Shown one piece after another: positions 36,413 to 46,086 of a stretch of DNA of 64,000 bases; the first letter of the stretch is position 1; each line of letters begins with the position of its first letter. The notes beneath the pieces were generated by a model. That model saw nothing but the letters and a program-made list of their open reading frames with translations. It had not been told where the DNA came from and did not search any database. Position numbers and translations under genes: made by a program. This DNA is from Pseudomonas fluorescens (GTDB taxonomy: Bacteria > Pseudomonadota > Gammaproteobacteria > Pseudomonadales > Pseudomonadaceae): contig NZ_LACC01000011.1 in NCBI RefSeq assembly GCF_000967965.1, positions 124,001 to 188,000 of the forward strand. The letters are read 5' to 3'.

Positions 36413-36961
36413 TTGGACGTCGGTGAACGACTGCAATCCATCCGTAGGCTCAAAGGCCTTTCCCAGCGTGAGCTCGCCAAACGGGCGGGGGTCACCAACA
36501 GCACGATTTCGATGATCGAGAAGAACAGCGTCAGCCCCTCGATCAGTTCGCTGCGCAAGGTGTTGGGCGGGATTCCCATGTCCATGGTCGAGTTCTTTTC
36601 CGAAGAAATCCTGCAGGAAAAACCGACTCAGATCGTCTACAAAGCCAACGAGCTGATCGATATTTCCGATGGCGCGGTGACCATGAAACTGGTCGGTCGG
36701 GCGCACCCGAGCCGGGCGATCGCATTCCTCAATGAAATCTATCCGCCAGGCGCCGACACCGGTGACGAGATGCTCACCCATGAGGGCGAGGAAACCGGCA
36801 TCCTGGTCGAAGGAAAACTGGAACTGGTGGTCGGACTCGAAACTTTTGTCCTCGAAGCCGGCGATAGCTACTACTTTGAAAGTACCAAGCCACACCGTTT
36901 CCGTAATCCGTTCGACGTGCCAGCGCGACTAATCAGCGCAGCCACGCCGGCGAATTTCTAA
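36413..36961 (+). CDS. pauR: HTH-cupin transcriptional regulator PauR (PuuR-type)
   Basis: PauR represses polyamine catabolic genes and is released by gamma-glutamylated putrescine in P. aeruginosa. The 182-residue protein has an N-terminal XRE helix-turn-helix (about residues 8-62: LKGLSQRELAKRAGVTNSTI) and a C-terminal cupin (about 105-175: HEGEETGILVEGKLELVVG). It starts with TTG, with GGAGG 9 nt upstream, a rare start that may lower expression. Targets here could include kauB and the PuuB-like oxidase gene. Confidence 0.9.
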   Translation: MDVGERLQSIRRLKGLSQRELAKRAGVTNSTISMIEKNSVSPSISSLRKVLGGIPMSMVEFFSEEILQEKPTQIVYKANELIDISDGAVTMKLVGRAHPSRAIAFLNEIYPPGADTGDEMLTHEGEETGILVEGKLELVVGLETFVLEAGDSYYFESTKPHRFRNPFDVPARLISAATPANF

Positions 36962-37131
36962 GAAAAGGGGCGTCCTGCCAGCATCGCAGAGGCGCCCAGG
37001 CTGTTTTTCCGTCGCGGCCTAAGACCCCTCCGACTTTGGGGTTGTTTCAGTGCGACGGGCTTACCGCTATACTTGCGCCCGCCTGCGAACCGTGGCCGTA
37101 GGCGTGACTAGCCACCATTGAGGGTGAACGC

Positions 37132-37566
37132 GTGAACCTAATTATGAAAATGCTGGCTGCACCAGCAACCGTATTGGCCCTTTGGGCTGTCAGTGTCAGC
37201 GCTCAAGCTGCGACCAACGACGATATCGCCAAACGCCTTGAGCCAGTCGGCCAGGTTTGTGTTCAGGGTAAAGAGTGCAAGGGCATGGAAGTGGCCACTG
37301 CCGCTGGCGGCGGTGGTGGTGCGAAAACCCCGGATGAAGTGATTGCAAAACATTGCAACGCTTGCCACGGTTCAGGCCTGTTGGGCGCGCCGAAAATCGG
37401 TGATGCCGCTGCCTGGAAAGACCGTGCCGATCACCAGGGCGGCCTCGACGGCATCCTGGCCAAAGCCATTACCGGTATCAACTCGATGCCGCCTAAAGGC
37501 ACCTGCGCCGATTGCTCCGACGCCGAGCTCAAAGGCGCCATCCAGAAGATGTCCGGCTTGAAATAA
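37132..37566 (+). CDS. cycB: Cytochrome c5
   Basis: Cytochrome c5 is a periplasmic monoheme electron carrier. The 144-residue product has an N-terminal signal peptide (MLAAPATVLALWAVSVSAQA region), a single heme site CNACH near residue 76, the axial methionine in GINSMPPKG, and an extra CADC pair characteristic of c5. A GTG at 37132 with GAGG upstream is the preferred start; ATG at 37144 is possible. A TATACT -10 element lies at 37068-37073. Confidence 0.93.
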   Translation: MNLIMKMLAAPATVLALWAVSVSAQAATNDDIAKRLEPVGQVCVQGKECKGMEVATAAGGGGGAKTPDEVIAKHCNACHGSGLLGAPKIGDAAAWKDRADHQGGLDGILAKAITGINSMPPKGTCADCSDAELKGAIQKMSGLK

Positions 37567-37584
37567 GCCTGAGTCTTGCTGCTG

Positions 37585-37610
37585 AAAAGCCGCTTTCGAG
37601 CGGCTTTTTT
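37585..37610 (+). terminator. Terminator of cycB
   Basis: AAAAGCCGC and GCGGCTTTTTT enclose a short loop, 18 bp after the stop codon. Confidence 0.88.
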
Positions 37611-37703
37611 GTGCCTGTGATTTAACCCGGGTGGCTGTTCATTGCAGCAAAGACACGGCAAGCTCGGTTCAAGCCCAAGTCATGGAACGTGAGGGAGGAT
37701 CCG

Positions 37704-39626
37704 ATGGTTCAGCTGTGCTCTATCGAACAGGCAGTCGATGACGTCTTGGCACGGTTGCCGGCGCATATCCACATGGGCCTGCCTCTGGGGTTGGGCAAAC
37801 CCAATCACTTCGTCAACGCGCTGTATCAACGAATCGCACAGTCGCCCGAGCGACGGCTGACGATCTACACCGCGTTGTGCCTGGGGCGCCCACCCTTGGG
37901 CGATGGTTTGCAAAAGCGCTTTCTCGAACCCTTTGTCGAGCGGGTCTTCGGCGATTATCCGGAGCTGGAATTTCTCGCCGACCTGCGCCGCGACGGTCTA
38001 CCGGGCAACATCCACGTCCAGCAGTTCTTCATGCAGCCTGGCAGCCTGCTCAACAGTGCCACGGCGCAACAGGATTACGTCAGCAGCAATTACAGCCATG
38101 CGGCGCGGGACATCAATGCCGCCGGGTTGAATCTGGTGGCGCAACTGGTGGCCAGCGAAGCCGAGCATCCCGACCGCTTGAGCCTGAGCTGCAACCCGGA
38201 CATCACCCTCGACCTGTTGCCGATGATCGCCAAGCGCCGCGCCGCCGGAGAAACCATCCTGATGGTCGGCCAGGTGCACAACGATCTGCCCTACATGCCC
38301 GGCGATGCGGAACTCGGCATCGACACCTTTGACCTGCTGATCGATGAGAAGGACAACACCACGCTGTTTTCCACGCCGAACATGCCGGTGGGGTGTCAGG
38401 ACCATTTCATCGGCCTGCACGCCAGCACCTTGGTGCGTGACGGCGGCACCTTGCAGATTGGTATCGGCTCCATGGGCGATGCGCTGACAGCGGCACTGCT
38501 GGCGCGGCAAGCAGACAACGACCGATACAGGGCTTTGCTGGCAGACGTAAACCTCAGTCAGTGGTCGCAACTGATCGAGCGCGAAGGCGGCATCGAACCC
38601 TTCGCCAAGGGCTTGTACGGTTGCAGCGAAATGTTCGTCAACGGCTTGCTGGTGCTGGCGGATGCCGGGATCGTGCGGCGCAAGGTTTATCCGGACGTGG
38701 CGACCCAACAGCAGGCGAATGCCGGCACCCTCGACGAAGCTGCGCAAACCGATGGCATCTCGGTGCACGGCGGATTCTTCCTCGGTCCGCGCAGCTACTA
38801 CGAACGCTTGCGCGAGTTGCCGCAAAACAAGCGGCTCGAATTCAACATGACCCGCATCAGCTACATCAACGAGCTCTACGGCCAGGAAGAACTCAAGCGT
38901 TTGCAGCGCCTGGATGCGCGGTTCATCAACACTGCGTTCACCGTGACCTTGCTCGGTGCCGCGGTGGCGGATCAGCTCGAAGACGGACGTGTGCTCAGCG
39001 GCGTAGGCGGGCAATACAACTTCGTGGTTCAGGGGCATGCACTGGCAGGCGCGCGCTCGGTCTTGTTGCTGCGCAGTTGGCGCGAGTCTGGCGGCGATGT
39101 CAGCTCGAACATCGTCTGGGAATACGGTCACTGCACGATTCCCCGGCACTTGCGGGACATCGTGGTCACCGAATACGGCATCGCCGATCTTCGCGGCAAG
39201 ACCGATGCGGCGGTGATCGAGGCCTTGCTCAATATCAGCGACTCGCGTTTTCAGCCGGGGTTGATCGAGCAGGCGCAGAAAGTCGGCAAACTACCCAAGG
39301 ACTTCTGTCTCGATCCGCGCTTTACCGATAACAGTCCGCAGCGTTTACAGGCGATTCAGGCGCGGCATCCGCAGCTGTTTCCGGAGTATCCGTTGGGTTG
39401 CGATTTCACCGAGGTCGAGTGTGATCTGTTGCGGGCACTGAACTGGCTCAAGAGCAAGTTCAAGCTGAGCGAGGTGCTGGAGTTAGGCAAGGCGGCACTG
39501 GATGCGCCGGAGCCCGCGTCGTTCCCGGAGCATCTGCAGCGCATGCAACTGGCAAGCCCGGAGGGGATGAAGGAGGATTTGTATCAGCGCCTGCTGCTCA
39601 CAGGCCTCAAGGCCACCGTGCAATAA
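37704..39626 (+). CDS. Acetyl-CoA hydrolase/transferase family protein, long form
   Basis: The 640-residue protein starts MVQLCSIEQAV, with GGAGG just upstream; an in-frame GTG at 37689 is the alternative. It has an AcetylCoA_hydro-type fold: an N-terminal half with GLPLGLGKPNHFVNALYQRI and a C-terminal half with SGVGGQYNFV, WEYGHCTIPRHLRDIVVTEYG and IADLRGKTD. It is roughly 100 residues longer than typical acetate or succinate CoA-transferases, with the extra length at the C-terminus. The true acyl substrate is unknown. Confidence 0.82.
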   Translation: MVQLCSIEQAVDDVLARLPAHIHMGLPLGLGKPNHFVNALYQRIAQSPERRLTIYTALCLGRPPLGDGLQKRFLEPFVERVFGDYPELEFLADLRRDGLPGNIHVQQFFMQPGSLLNSATAQQDYVSSNYSHAARDINAAGLNLVAQLVASEAEHPDRLSLSCNPDITLDLLPMIAKRRAAGETILMVGQVHNDLPYMPGDAELGIDTFDLLIDEKDNTTLFSTPNMPVGCQDHFIGLHASTLVRDGGTLQIGIGSMGDALTAALLARQADNDRYRALLADVNLSQWSQLIEREGGIEPFAKGLYGCSEMFVNGLLVLADAGIVRRKVYPDVATQQQANAGTLDEAAQTDGISVHGGFFLGPRSYYERLRELPQNKRLEFNMTRISYINELYGQEELKRLQRLDARFINTAFTVTLLGAAVADQLEDGRVLSGVGGQYNFVVQGHALAGARSVLLLRSWRESGGDVSSNIVWEYGHCTIPRHLRDIVVTEYGIADLRGKTDAAVIEALLNISDSRFQPGLIEQAQKVGKLPKDFCLDPRFTDNSPQRLQAIQARHPQLFPEYPLGCDFTEVECDLLRALNWLKSKFKLSEVLELGKAALDAPEPASFPEHLQRMQLASPEGMKEDLYQRLLLTGLKATVQ

Positions 39627-39644
39627 CTGCTCGCCCAAAAACAA

Positions 39645-39736
39645 CTGTAGGAGTGAGCCTGCTCGCGATAGCGGTGTATCAGCCAATGACTATGTCGGCT
39701 GACACTATGCAATCGCGAGCAGGCTCGCTCCTACAG
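39645..39736. repeat. REPIN, family A (CTGTAGGAGTGAGCC subtype)
   Basis: Inverted REP copies with a slightly diverged left arm (GAGTGAGCC in place of GAGCGAGCC). It lies between the convergent acetyl-CoA hydrolase-type gene and xpt. Confidence 0.83.
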
Positions 39737-39756
39737 GGGTATTACTGTGTGGCTGC

Positions 39757-40368
<612 letters not shown>

Positions 40369-40386
40369 TTAAAAAAGTGGTCAATT

Positions 40387-42396
40387 CTAGCGCTTTAACA
40401 TCGCGCGTATATCCGCCAATGCATTGTTGCCGCGCACGGCTTTGACTTCGGTCGGTGTGTCGTCGTTGCCTTCCCAGGCCAGATCGTCCGGCGGCAACTC
40501 ATCGAGGAAGCGGCTCGGTGCGCAATCGATGATCTCGCCGTACTGCTTGCGCTTGGCGGCGAAGGTGAAGGCCAGGGTCTGGCGCGCGCGGGTAATGCCC
40601 ACGTAGGCCAGGCGACGTTCTTCTTCGATAGTGTCGGCTTCGATGCTGGAGCGGTGCGGGAGGATTTCCTCCTCCATGCCCATGATGAACACGTAGGGGA
40701 ATTCCAGGCCCTTGGACGCATGCAAGGTCATCATCTGCACGCCTTCGGCGCCATCTTCCTCTTCCTGCTGACGCTCGAGCATGTCGCGCAGGACGAGTTT
40801 TCCGATGGCGTCCTCGACGGTCATTTCGCCTTCTTCGTCTTTTTCCAGGGTGTTCTTCAGCGCTTCAATCAGGAACCAGACGTTACCCATGCGGTAGTCG
40901 GCAGCCTTGTCGCTGGAGCTGTTGGTGCGCAGCCAGTTCTCGTAGTCGATGTCCATGACCATGCTGCGCAGGGCAGAGATCGGGTCTTCGCCGGCGCACT
41001 GCTCGCGGACCCTGTCCATGAAGCGCTTGAAGCGCGACAGGCGATCGGTGAAGCGGCTGTCCAGATGCTCGCCCAAACCCATCTCGTCGGTGGCAGCGTA
41101 CATCGAGATCTTGCGTTCGGTGGCGTAGTTACCCAGCTTCTCCAGCGTGGTCGAACCGATCTCGCGGCGCGGCACGTTGATCACCCGCAGGAAGGCGTTG
41201 TCGTCGTCCGGGTTCACGATCAGGCGGAAGTAGGCCATCAGGTCTTTCACTTCCTGACGTCCGAAAAAGCTGTTGCCGCCGGACAGGCGATACGGCACTT
41301 GGTGATGCTGCAACTTCAGTTCGATCAGCTTGGCTTGGTAGTTACCGCGATACAGGATCGCGAAATCGCTGTACGGGCGGTCGGTGCGCAAGTGCAGGCT
41401 GAGGATTTCCATGGCCACGCGCTCGGCCTCGGCGTCTTCGTTGCGGCAACGGATCACGCGGATCTCGTCGCCGTGACCCATTTCACTCCACAGCTGCTTT
41501 TCGAATTCGTGGGGGTTGTTCGAGATCAGCACGTTGGCGCAGCGCAGGATGCGACTGGTGGAGCGGTAGTTCTGCTCCAGCATCACCACTTTCAAGGACG
41601 GGTAGTCTTCCTTGAGCAGCATCAGGTTTTCCGGGCGAGCGCCGCGCCAGGCATAGATCGACTGGTCATCGTCGCCCACCACGGTGAACTGGTTGCGCTT
41701 GCCGATGAGCATTTTCACCAGCAGGTACTGGCTGGCGTTGGTGTCCTGGTATTCGTCGACCAGCAGGTAACGCACCTTGTTCTGCCACTTTTCCAGGATG
41801 TCGGCGTGCTCCTCGAATAGCTTCACCGGCAGCAGGATCAGGTCGTCGAAGTCCACCGCGTTGAACGCCTTGAGCGTGCGCTGGTAGTGGGTGTAGACGA
41901 TGGCAGCGGTCTGTTCCTTGGGGTTGCGCGCGTTTTCCAGGGCCTGGGCCGGCAGGATCAGGTCGTTTTTCCAGGCGCCGATCATGTTCTTGATCTCGTC
42001 GACGCCGTCGTCGCCCGAGTATTCCTTCTGCATGATGTCGGTCATCAGGGCCTTGACGTCGGTCTCGTCGAAGATCGAGAAGCCCGGTTTGTAGCCCAGC
42101 CGCACGTGTTCCTTGCGGATGATGTTCAGGCCCAGGTTGTGGAACGTGCAGACCGTCAGCCCGCGCCCTTCACCGGCACGCAGCAGGGTGCCGACCCGTT
42201 CCTTCATTTCGCGGGCGGCCTTGTTGGTAAAGGTCATGGCGACGATGTACTGGGCGCGAATGCCGCAGTTCTGGATCAGGTGCGCGATTTTGCGCGTGAT
42301 CACGCTGGTCTTGCCGGAGCCAGCACCGGCGAGCACCAATAGAGGGCCGCCGACGTAGTTCACGGCTTCTTGCTGCCGGGGATTGAGTCGGGACAT
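40387..42396 (-). CDS. rep: ATP-dependent DNA helicase Rep
   Basis: Rep is a 3'-5' helicase that helps replication forks pass protein blocks such as transcription complexes. The 669-residue UvrD/Rep-type enzyme starts MSRLNPRQQEAVNYV and shows Walker A AGAGSGKTS (about residues 23-31), VDEYQDTNASQY, GDDDQSIYAWRGA, QNYRS and VGITRARQTL. The length and the conserved N-terminus favour Rep over UvrD. Confidence 0.96.
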   Translation of the reverse strand: MSRLNPRQQEAVNYVGGPLLVLAGAGSGKTSVITRKIAHLIQNCGIRAQYIVAMTFTNKAAREMKERVGTLLRAGEGRGLTVCTFHNLGLNIIRKEHVRLGYKPGFSIFDETDVKALMTDIMQKEYSGDDGVDEIKNMIGAWKNDLILPAQALENARNPKEQTAAIVYTHYQRTLKAFNAVDFDDLILLPVKLFEEHADILEKWQNKVRYLLVDEYQDTNASQYLLVKMLIGKRNQFTVVGDDDQSIYAWRGARPENLMLLKEDYPSLKVVMLEQNYRSTSRILRCANVLISNNPHEFEKQLWSEMGHGDEIRVIRCRNEDAEAERVAMEILSLHLRTDRPYSDFAILYRGNYQAKLIELKLQHHQVPYRLSGGNSFFGRQEVKDLMAYFRLIVNPDDDNAFLRVINVPRREIGSTTLEKLGNYATERKISMYAATDEMGLGEHLDSRFTDRLSRFKRFMDRVREQCAGEDPISALRSMVMDIDYENWLRTNSSSDKAADYRMGNVWFLIEALKNTLEKDEEGEMTVEDAIGKLVLRDMLERQQEEEDGAEGVQMMTLHASKGLEFPYVFIMGMEEEILPHRSSIEADTIEEERRLAYVGITRARQTLAFTFAAKRKQYGEIIDCAPSRFLDELPPDDLAWEGNDDTPTEVKAVRGNNALADIRAMLKR

Positions 42397-42593
42397 ACGT
42401 AAATTCAGGAGTCAGTCACAAAATGGGCCGGCATTTTAACAGGCTCAGCGAATTGTGCTGCTCTGTCCGACTTGTGACGTAGCACGCTATCTGTAATTGC
42501 CGGTTTTGTTACTTTCACGCAGGATGCGCAACGAATTTGCGGCTAATGTTCGTAATTCCGGATACAAAGGGCTCGTTTTGCTCACTGATGTCA

Positions 42594-42621
42594 TTGTCAT
42601 TGGTCATCGGAACGGCATAAT
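42594..42621 (+). promoter_or_regulatory. Candidate sigma-70 promoter for the GGDEF/EAL gene
   Basis: TTGTCA (42594-42599), a 16-bp spacer and CATAAT (42616-42621) lie 39 bp upstream of the TTG start. Confidence 0.45.
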
Positions 42622-42660
42622 GCCCGTCGCCTACATCTTTGCAGAGTCTAGGGAGCTAGC

Positions 42661-44334
42661 TTGTCTACGCCTGTCGAACCCTTGCGTTTGCTGCTACTGG
42701 CCGAAGAGCCAGCGTGGGCAGCGTTGTTGCGCGAGTGTCTGGCTCCTATGGGGAGCTCGGCCGTGCTCATCAGCGCGCCGAGTTGGGAGTCGGTCAGCAG
42801 CCTGTTCGATGACAACCGCAGCGCGGTGTTATTGACCATCCCGCAACTTCAACCGGCGCCGGGCCGTTGCAGCCTGCCGACGGTGTTGTTGCTCGACCAT
42901 GAGCCGCTGACCCCGCCCGACGGCGTGAGTGACTGGCTGGTGCGCGATTTGCTCGATCCCGGCATGTTGCGCCGTTGCCTGCGCCATGTGCGCGAACGCG
43001 GCGTCCTGGAAAACACTCTGCAACGCCTGGCCGAGCAAGATCCGCTGACCGGCATCGCCAACCGCCAGGGTTTCCAGACCCTGCTGACGGCGCGCCTGGC
43101 GGAAAACGACGGTCGCGGCCTGGCCCTCGGTCATCTCGATCTCGACAACTTCCGTTATGCCAACGACGCCCTCGGCCATCAGGCCGGTGACCGCCTGATC
43201 CTGCAAGTGGTGGCGCGGCTCAAAAACCAGCTTGAGGCCGGCGATCAACTGGCGCGCCTGGGCAGTGATGAATTCGCTCTGCTGATCGACACCCGTCGCG
43301 CTCCCCAGCGTGCCGAGTGGATGGCCGAGCGCATCAGCGAAGCACTGGCCGAGCCTTACTGGGTCGACGGCGAAAGCCTGTTGATCGGCTCCAGCCTGGG
43401 CATCGCCTACGCCCGGGCCCAGGCCAGTGCGGACCCGCTGATGTGGCATGCGCACATCGCCATGCAGCAGGCCAAAAGCACCCAGGGTTGCACCTTTCAC
43501 ATTTTCAACGAGCGCATCAACCGCAATGCCCGCAGCATCGCCGACCTCGAAACCGAGCTGCGCCGGGCGCTGCGTCGTGATGAGCTGGAGCTGCATTACC
43601 AGCCACGGCTGAACCTCGAAGACGGGCAGATCGTTGGCCTCGAAGCGTTGGTGCGCTGGCGGCATGCCGAGCGCGGCTTGCTGCCTCCGAGTGAGTTCGT
43701 GCCGCTGGCTGAGCAAAGCGGTCTGATTGTGCCGCTGGGCTACTGGGTGATTTCCCGGGCCTTGCGCGACATGCAGGCGCTGCTTGAGCTGGGTTTGCCG
43801 CCGTTGCACATGGCGATCAACCTGTCGTTCCGACAGTTCCAGGACAGCCAGCTGTTGTCGACCCTCAGTCGCCTGATTGCCGAGCGTGGTGTCGAGGCGC
43901 AGTGGCTGGAGTTCGAGCTGACCGAAACCGCCGTGATGCGTCGCAGCGATCTGGTCAAGCAGACCATGGATGCCCTCGGGCGCCTCGGCGTGCGCTTCTC
44001 CCTCGACGACTTCGGCACCGGGTTCTCGTCGTTCGTGCACCTCAACAGCCTGCCGATCACCTTGCTGAAGATCGACAAGAGCTTTGTCGGCGGTATGGAG
44101 CAGCGTGAGGAAAACCGCAAGCTGGTCCACGCGATGATCAACCTGGCGCACAACCTCAACCTCGAGGTGGTCGCAGAAGGCGTGGAAACGCCGGAGCAAC
44201 TGGATCTGCTGCGCGGGTTTGAATGCGATCAGGTGCAGGGATATTTGATCAGCAAGCCATTGCCGCTGGCCGAGTTGGTGGAATATCTGACGTTTGGTTC
44301 CAGTCAGCAGCCGATGCTGGAAATCGTGAGCTGA
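42661..44334 (+). CDS. proE: c-di-GMP phosphodiesterase with degenerate GGDEF and EAL domains (ProE type)
   Basis: The 557-residue protein has an N-terminal receiver-like region (about 1-110) without a clear phospho-acceptor pattern, a GGDEF domain whose signature reads GSDEF at 201-205, and an EAL domain with EAL at 328-330, the DDFGTG loop at 449-454 and EGVETPEQ at about 507-514. The EAL residues look intact, so phosphodiesterase activity is expected; the altered GGDEF is probably regulatory. The start is TTG after AGGGAGCTAGC. As I recall, the P. aeruginosa homologue at this locus is ProE (PA5295). Confidence 0.88.
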   Translation: MSTPVEPLRLLLLAEEPAWAALLRECLAPMGSSAVLISAPSWESVSSLFDDNRSAVLLTIPQLQPAPGRCSLPTVLLLDHEPLTPPDGVSDWLVRDLLDPGMLRRCLRHVRERGVLENTLQRLAEQDPLTGIANRQGFQTLLTARLAENDGRGLALGHLDLDNFRYANDALGHQAGDRLILQVVARLKNQLEAGDQLARLGSDEFALLIDTRRAPQRAEWMAERISEALAEPYWVDGESLLIGSSLGIAYARAQASADPLMWHAHIAMQQAKSTQGCTFHIFNERINRNARSIADLETELRRALRRDELELHYQPRLNLEDGQIVGLEALVRWRHAERGLLPPSEFVPLAEQSGLIVPLGYWVISRALRDMQALLELGLPPLHMAINLSFRQFQDSQLLSTLSRLIAERGVEAQWLEFELTETAVMRRSDLVKQTMDALGRLGVRFSLDDFGTGFSSFVHLNSLPITLLKIDKSFVGGMEQREENRKLVHAMINLAHNLNLEVVAEGVETPEQLDLLRGFECDQVQGYLISKPLPLAELVEYLTFGSSQQPMLEIVS

Positions 44335-44345
44335 CGTGTACACCC

Positions 44346-44524
44346 CTGTGGAGCGGGCTTTTGTGGCGAGGGGGCTTGTCGGAACGCCGCACTGCCCCGT
44401 TGGGTCGCGAAGCGGCCCCTTATCCTGCAACCGAGCTCTGTCAGGTACATCGCATTTTCTGGCTTTGCGGTTGCTGCGCAACCGAACGGGGGCAAGCCCC
44501 CTCGCCACAGGGCTGCTCCCACAG
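44346..44524. repeat. Nested REP: family B REPIN inside family A arms
   Basis: The outer arms CTGTGGAGCGGGCTT and GGGCTGCTCCCACAG are diverged family A halves. The inner element (44362-44510) has family B arms TGTGGCGAGGGGGCTTG and CAAGCCCCCTCGCCACA. The arrangement is like that at 25890. It lies between convergent proE and the MATE gene. Confidence 0.7.
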
Positions 44525-44530
44525 GGGATC

Positions 44531-45928
44531 TCAGTCTGGCTGAGCGACCGTGAAGTCGTTCTGTTGCGTTGGCTCCCGTCGAATCATCCGCTTCATCTTC
44601 CACTCAAACCCCAGCGTCAGGCTCACCGCCGCGCACGCCAGCCCCAGCGCCAAGCCCCACCAGACACCCGTTGGCCCCCAATTCAGGTGGAACGCCATCC
44701 ACCACGCTGCCGGTGCGCCAATCAGCCAGTAGCAACCCAGGCCGACGAGGAAAGTGGTCTTGGCATCCTTGAGTCCGCGAATGCAGCCCATGGCAATGGT
44801 TTGCACGCCGTCGAACAGCTCGAACCATGCCGCCACCGCCAACAGGCTCACGGCCAGGTTGATGACATCGCGAAACGCCGGGTCGTTGTGGTCGAGAAAC
44901 AAACCGACCAATTGGTTCGGCAATAGCCAGAAGACCATGGCGAAACACAGCATCGCCGCCGCCCCGAACGCAATGCCGACCCGCCCGGCCAGCCGCGCAT
45001 CCAGCAGTTGCCCGGCGCCGTAGTGCTGGCCGATGCGCATGGTGATCGCATAAGAAATCCCCGCCGGGACCATGAACGCCACCGAAACGATTTGCAGGGC
45101 AATCTGGTGCGCTCCCAGCTGAGTGCTACCCATGGTGCCCATGCACAGCGCGGCGAAGGCAAACAGCCCGACTTCCACCGCGTAGGTGCCGCCAATCGGC
45201 AGGCCCAGGCGCCACAGCTCCTTCAGGTACTGGCGGTTCAGCCGCGACAGGCCCTGGCGTAGCGGATAGGCCTCATAAGCCGGATGCCGACGAATGTGCC
45301 ACGCCAGCGCAAGTGCCATCAGGTTGGCGACAATCGCCGTGACCAGCCCAATGCCCGTCAACCCCAGCTTCGGCAGGCCGAACATGCCGGTGATCAACGC
45401 GTAGTTGAGCAGGAAGTTGGCGACCGTACCGCCAAGGCTGATGACCATCACCGGCGTCGCACGGCCAATGGCGCTGGTGAACCCGCGCAGGGCCATGAAG
45501 CTCAGGTAGCCGGGCAGGGCGAACGGCAGGAAGATCAAAAATTGACCGGCCGCGTTGACGTTGGTTTCGGTCTGCCCGAATAGCAGCAAGACCGGTTTGA
45601 GGTTCCACAGCAGCAAACCGGCGGCCAGTGCCATCAGCCATGCCAGCCACAGCCCGGCCTGGGTCAGCCGGGTAGCCCCGACGATATCGCCGGCCCCCTG
45701 ACGGATCGCCACCAAAGTGCCGACGGCCGCAATCACGCCGATGCAGAAAATCGACACGAACGAATAGGTCGCCGCACCGAGCCCGCCACCGGCCAGGGCC
45801 TCGGGACTCAGGCGCGCCATCATCAGGGTGTCGGTGAGGACCATCAGCATGTGCGCCAACTGCGAGGCAATCAGCGGCCCCGCCAGCCGCAGGATGGCCC
45901 AGAGTTCAGTACGTGCTGGATGCTGCAT
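44531..45928 (-). CDS. MATE family efflux transporter (NorM type)
   Basis: The 465-residue protein, from MQHPARTELW, has about 12 transmembrane helices in two homologous halves and MATE signatures such as GPLIASQLAHMLMVLTDTLM near the N-terminus. It should export cationic compounds using Na+ or H+. Two upstream starts (GTG at 45937, ATG at 45934) sit too close to the GAGCG ribosome-binding site. A LysR-type regulator is divergent from it and may control it. Confidence 0.9.
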   Translation of the reverse strand: MQHPARTELWAILRLAGPLIASQLAHMLMVLTDTLMMARLSPEALAGGGLGAATYSFVSIFCIGVIAAVGTLVAIRQGAGDIVGATRLTQAGLWLAWLMALAAGLLLWNLKPVLLLFGQTETNVNAAGQFLIFLPFALPGYLSFMALRGFTSAIGRATPVMVISLGGTVANFLLNYALITGMFGLPKLGLTGIGLVTAIVANLMALALAWHIRRHPAYEAYPLRQGLSRLNRQYLKELWRLGLPIGGTYAVEVGLFAFAALCMGTMGSTQLGAHQIALQIVSVAFMVPAGISYAITMRIGQHYGAGQLLDARLAGRVGIAFGAAAMLCFAMVFWLLPNQLVGLFLDHNDPAFRDVINLAVSLLAVAAWFELFDGVQTIAMGCIRGLKDAKTTFLVGLGCYWLIGAPAAWWMAFHLNWGPTGVWWGLALGLACAAVSLTLGFEWKMKRMIRREPTQQNDFTVAQPD

Positions 45929-46086
45929 GGTCATCACGCTCGATTATCAAAGGGAACAGGAAAGCACCGATTCTCGGCGCTTTGCGCGGTTTGCACAAAG
46001 GGATAAAAAGGATGGGTAGCATGATTAAAACTCATGCTGGAGAGTTTCTGCTAGGGTAGGCGAACCCCGCACCAGGAGCTTTCCCA

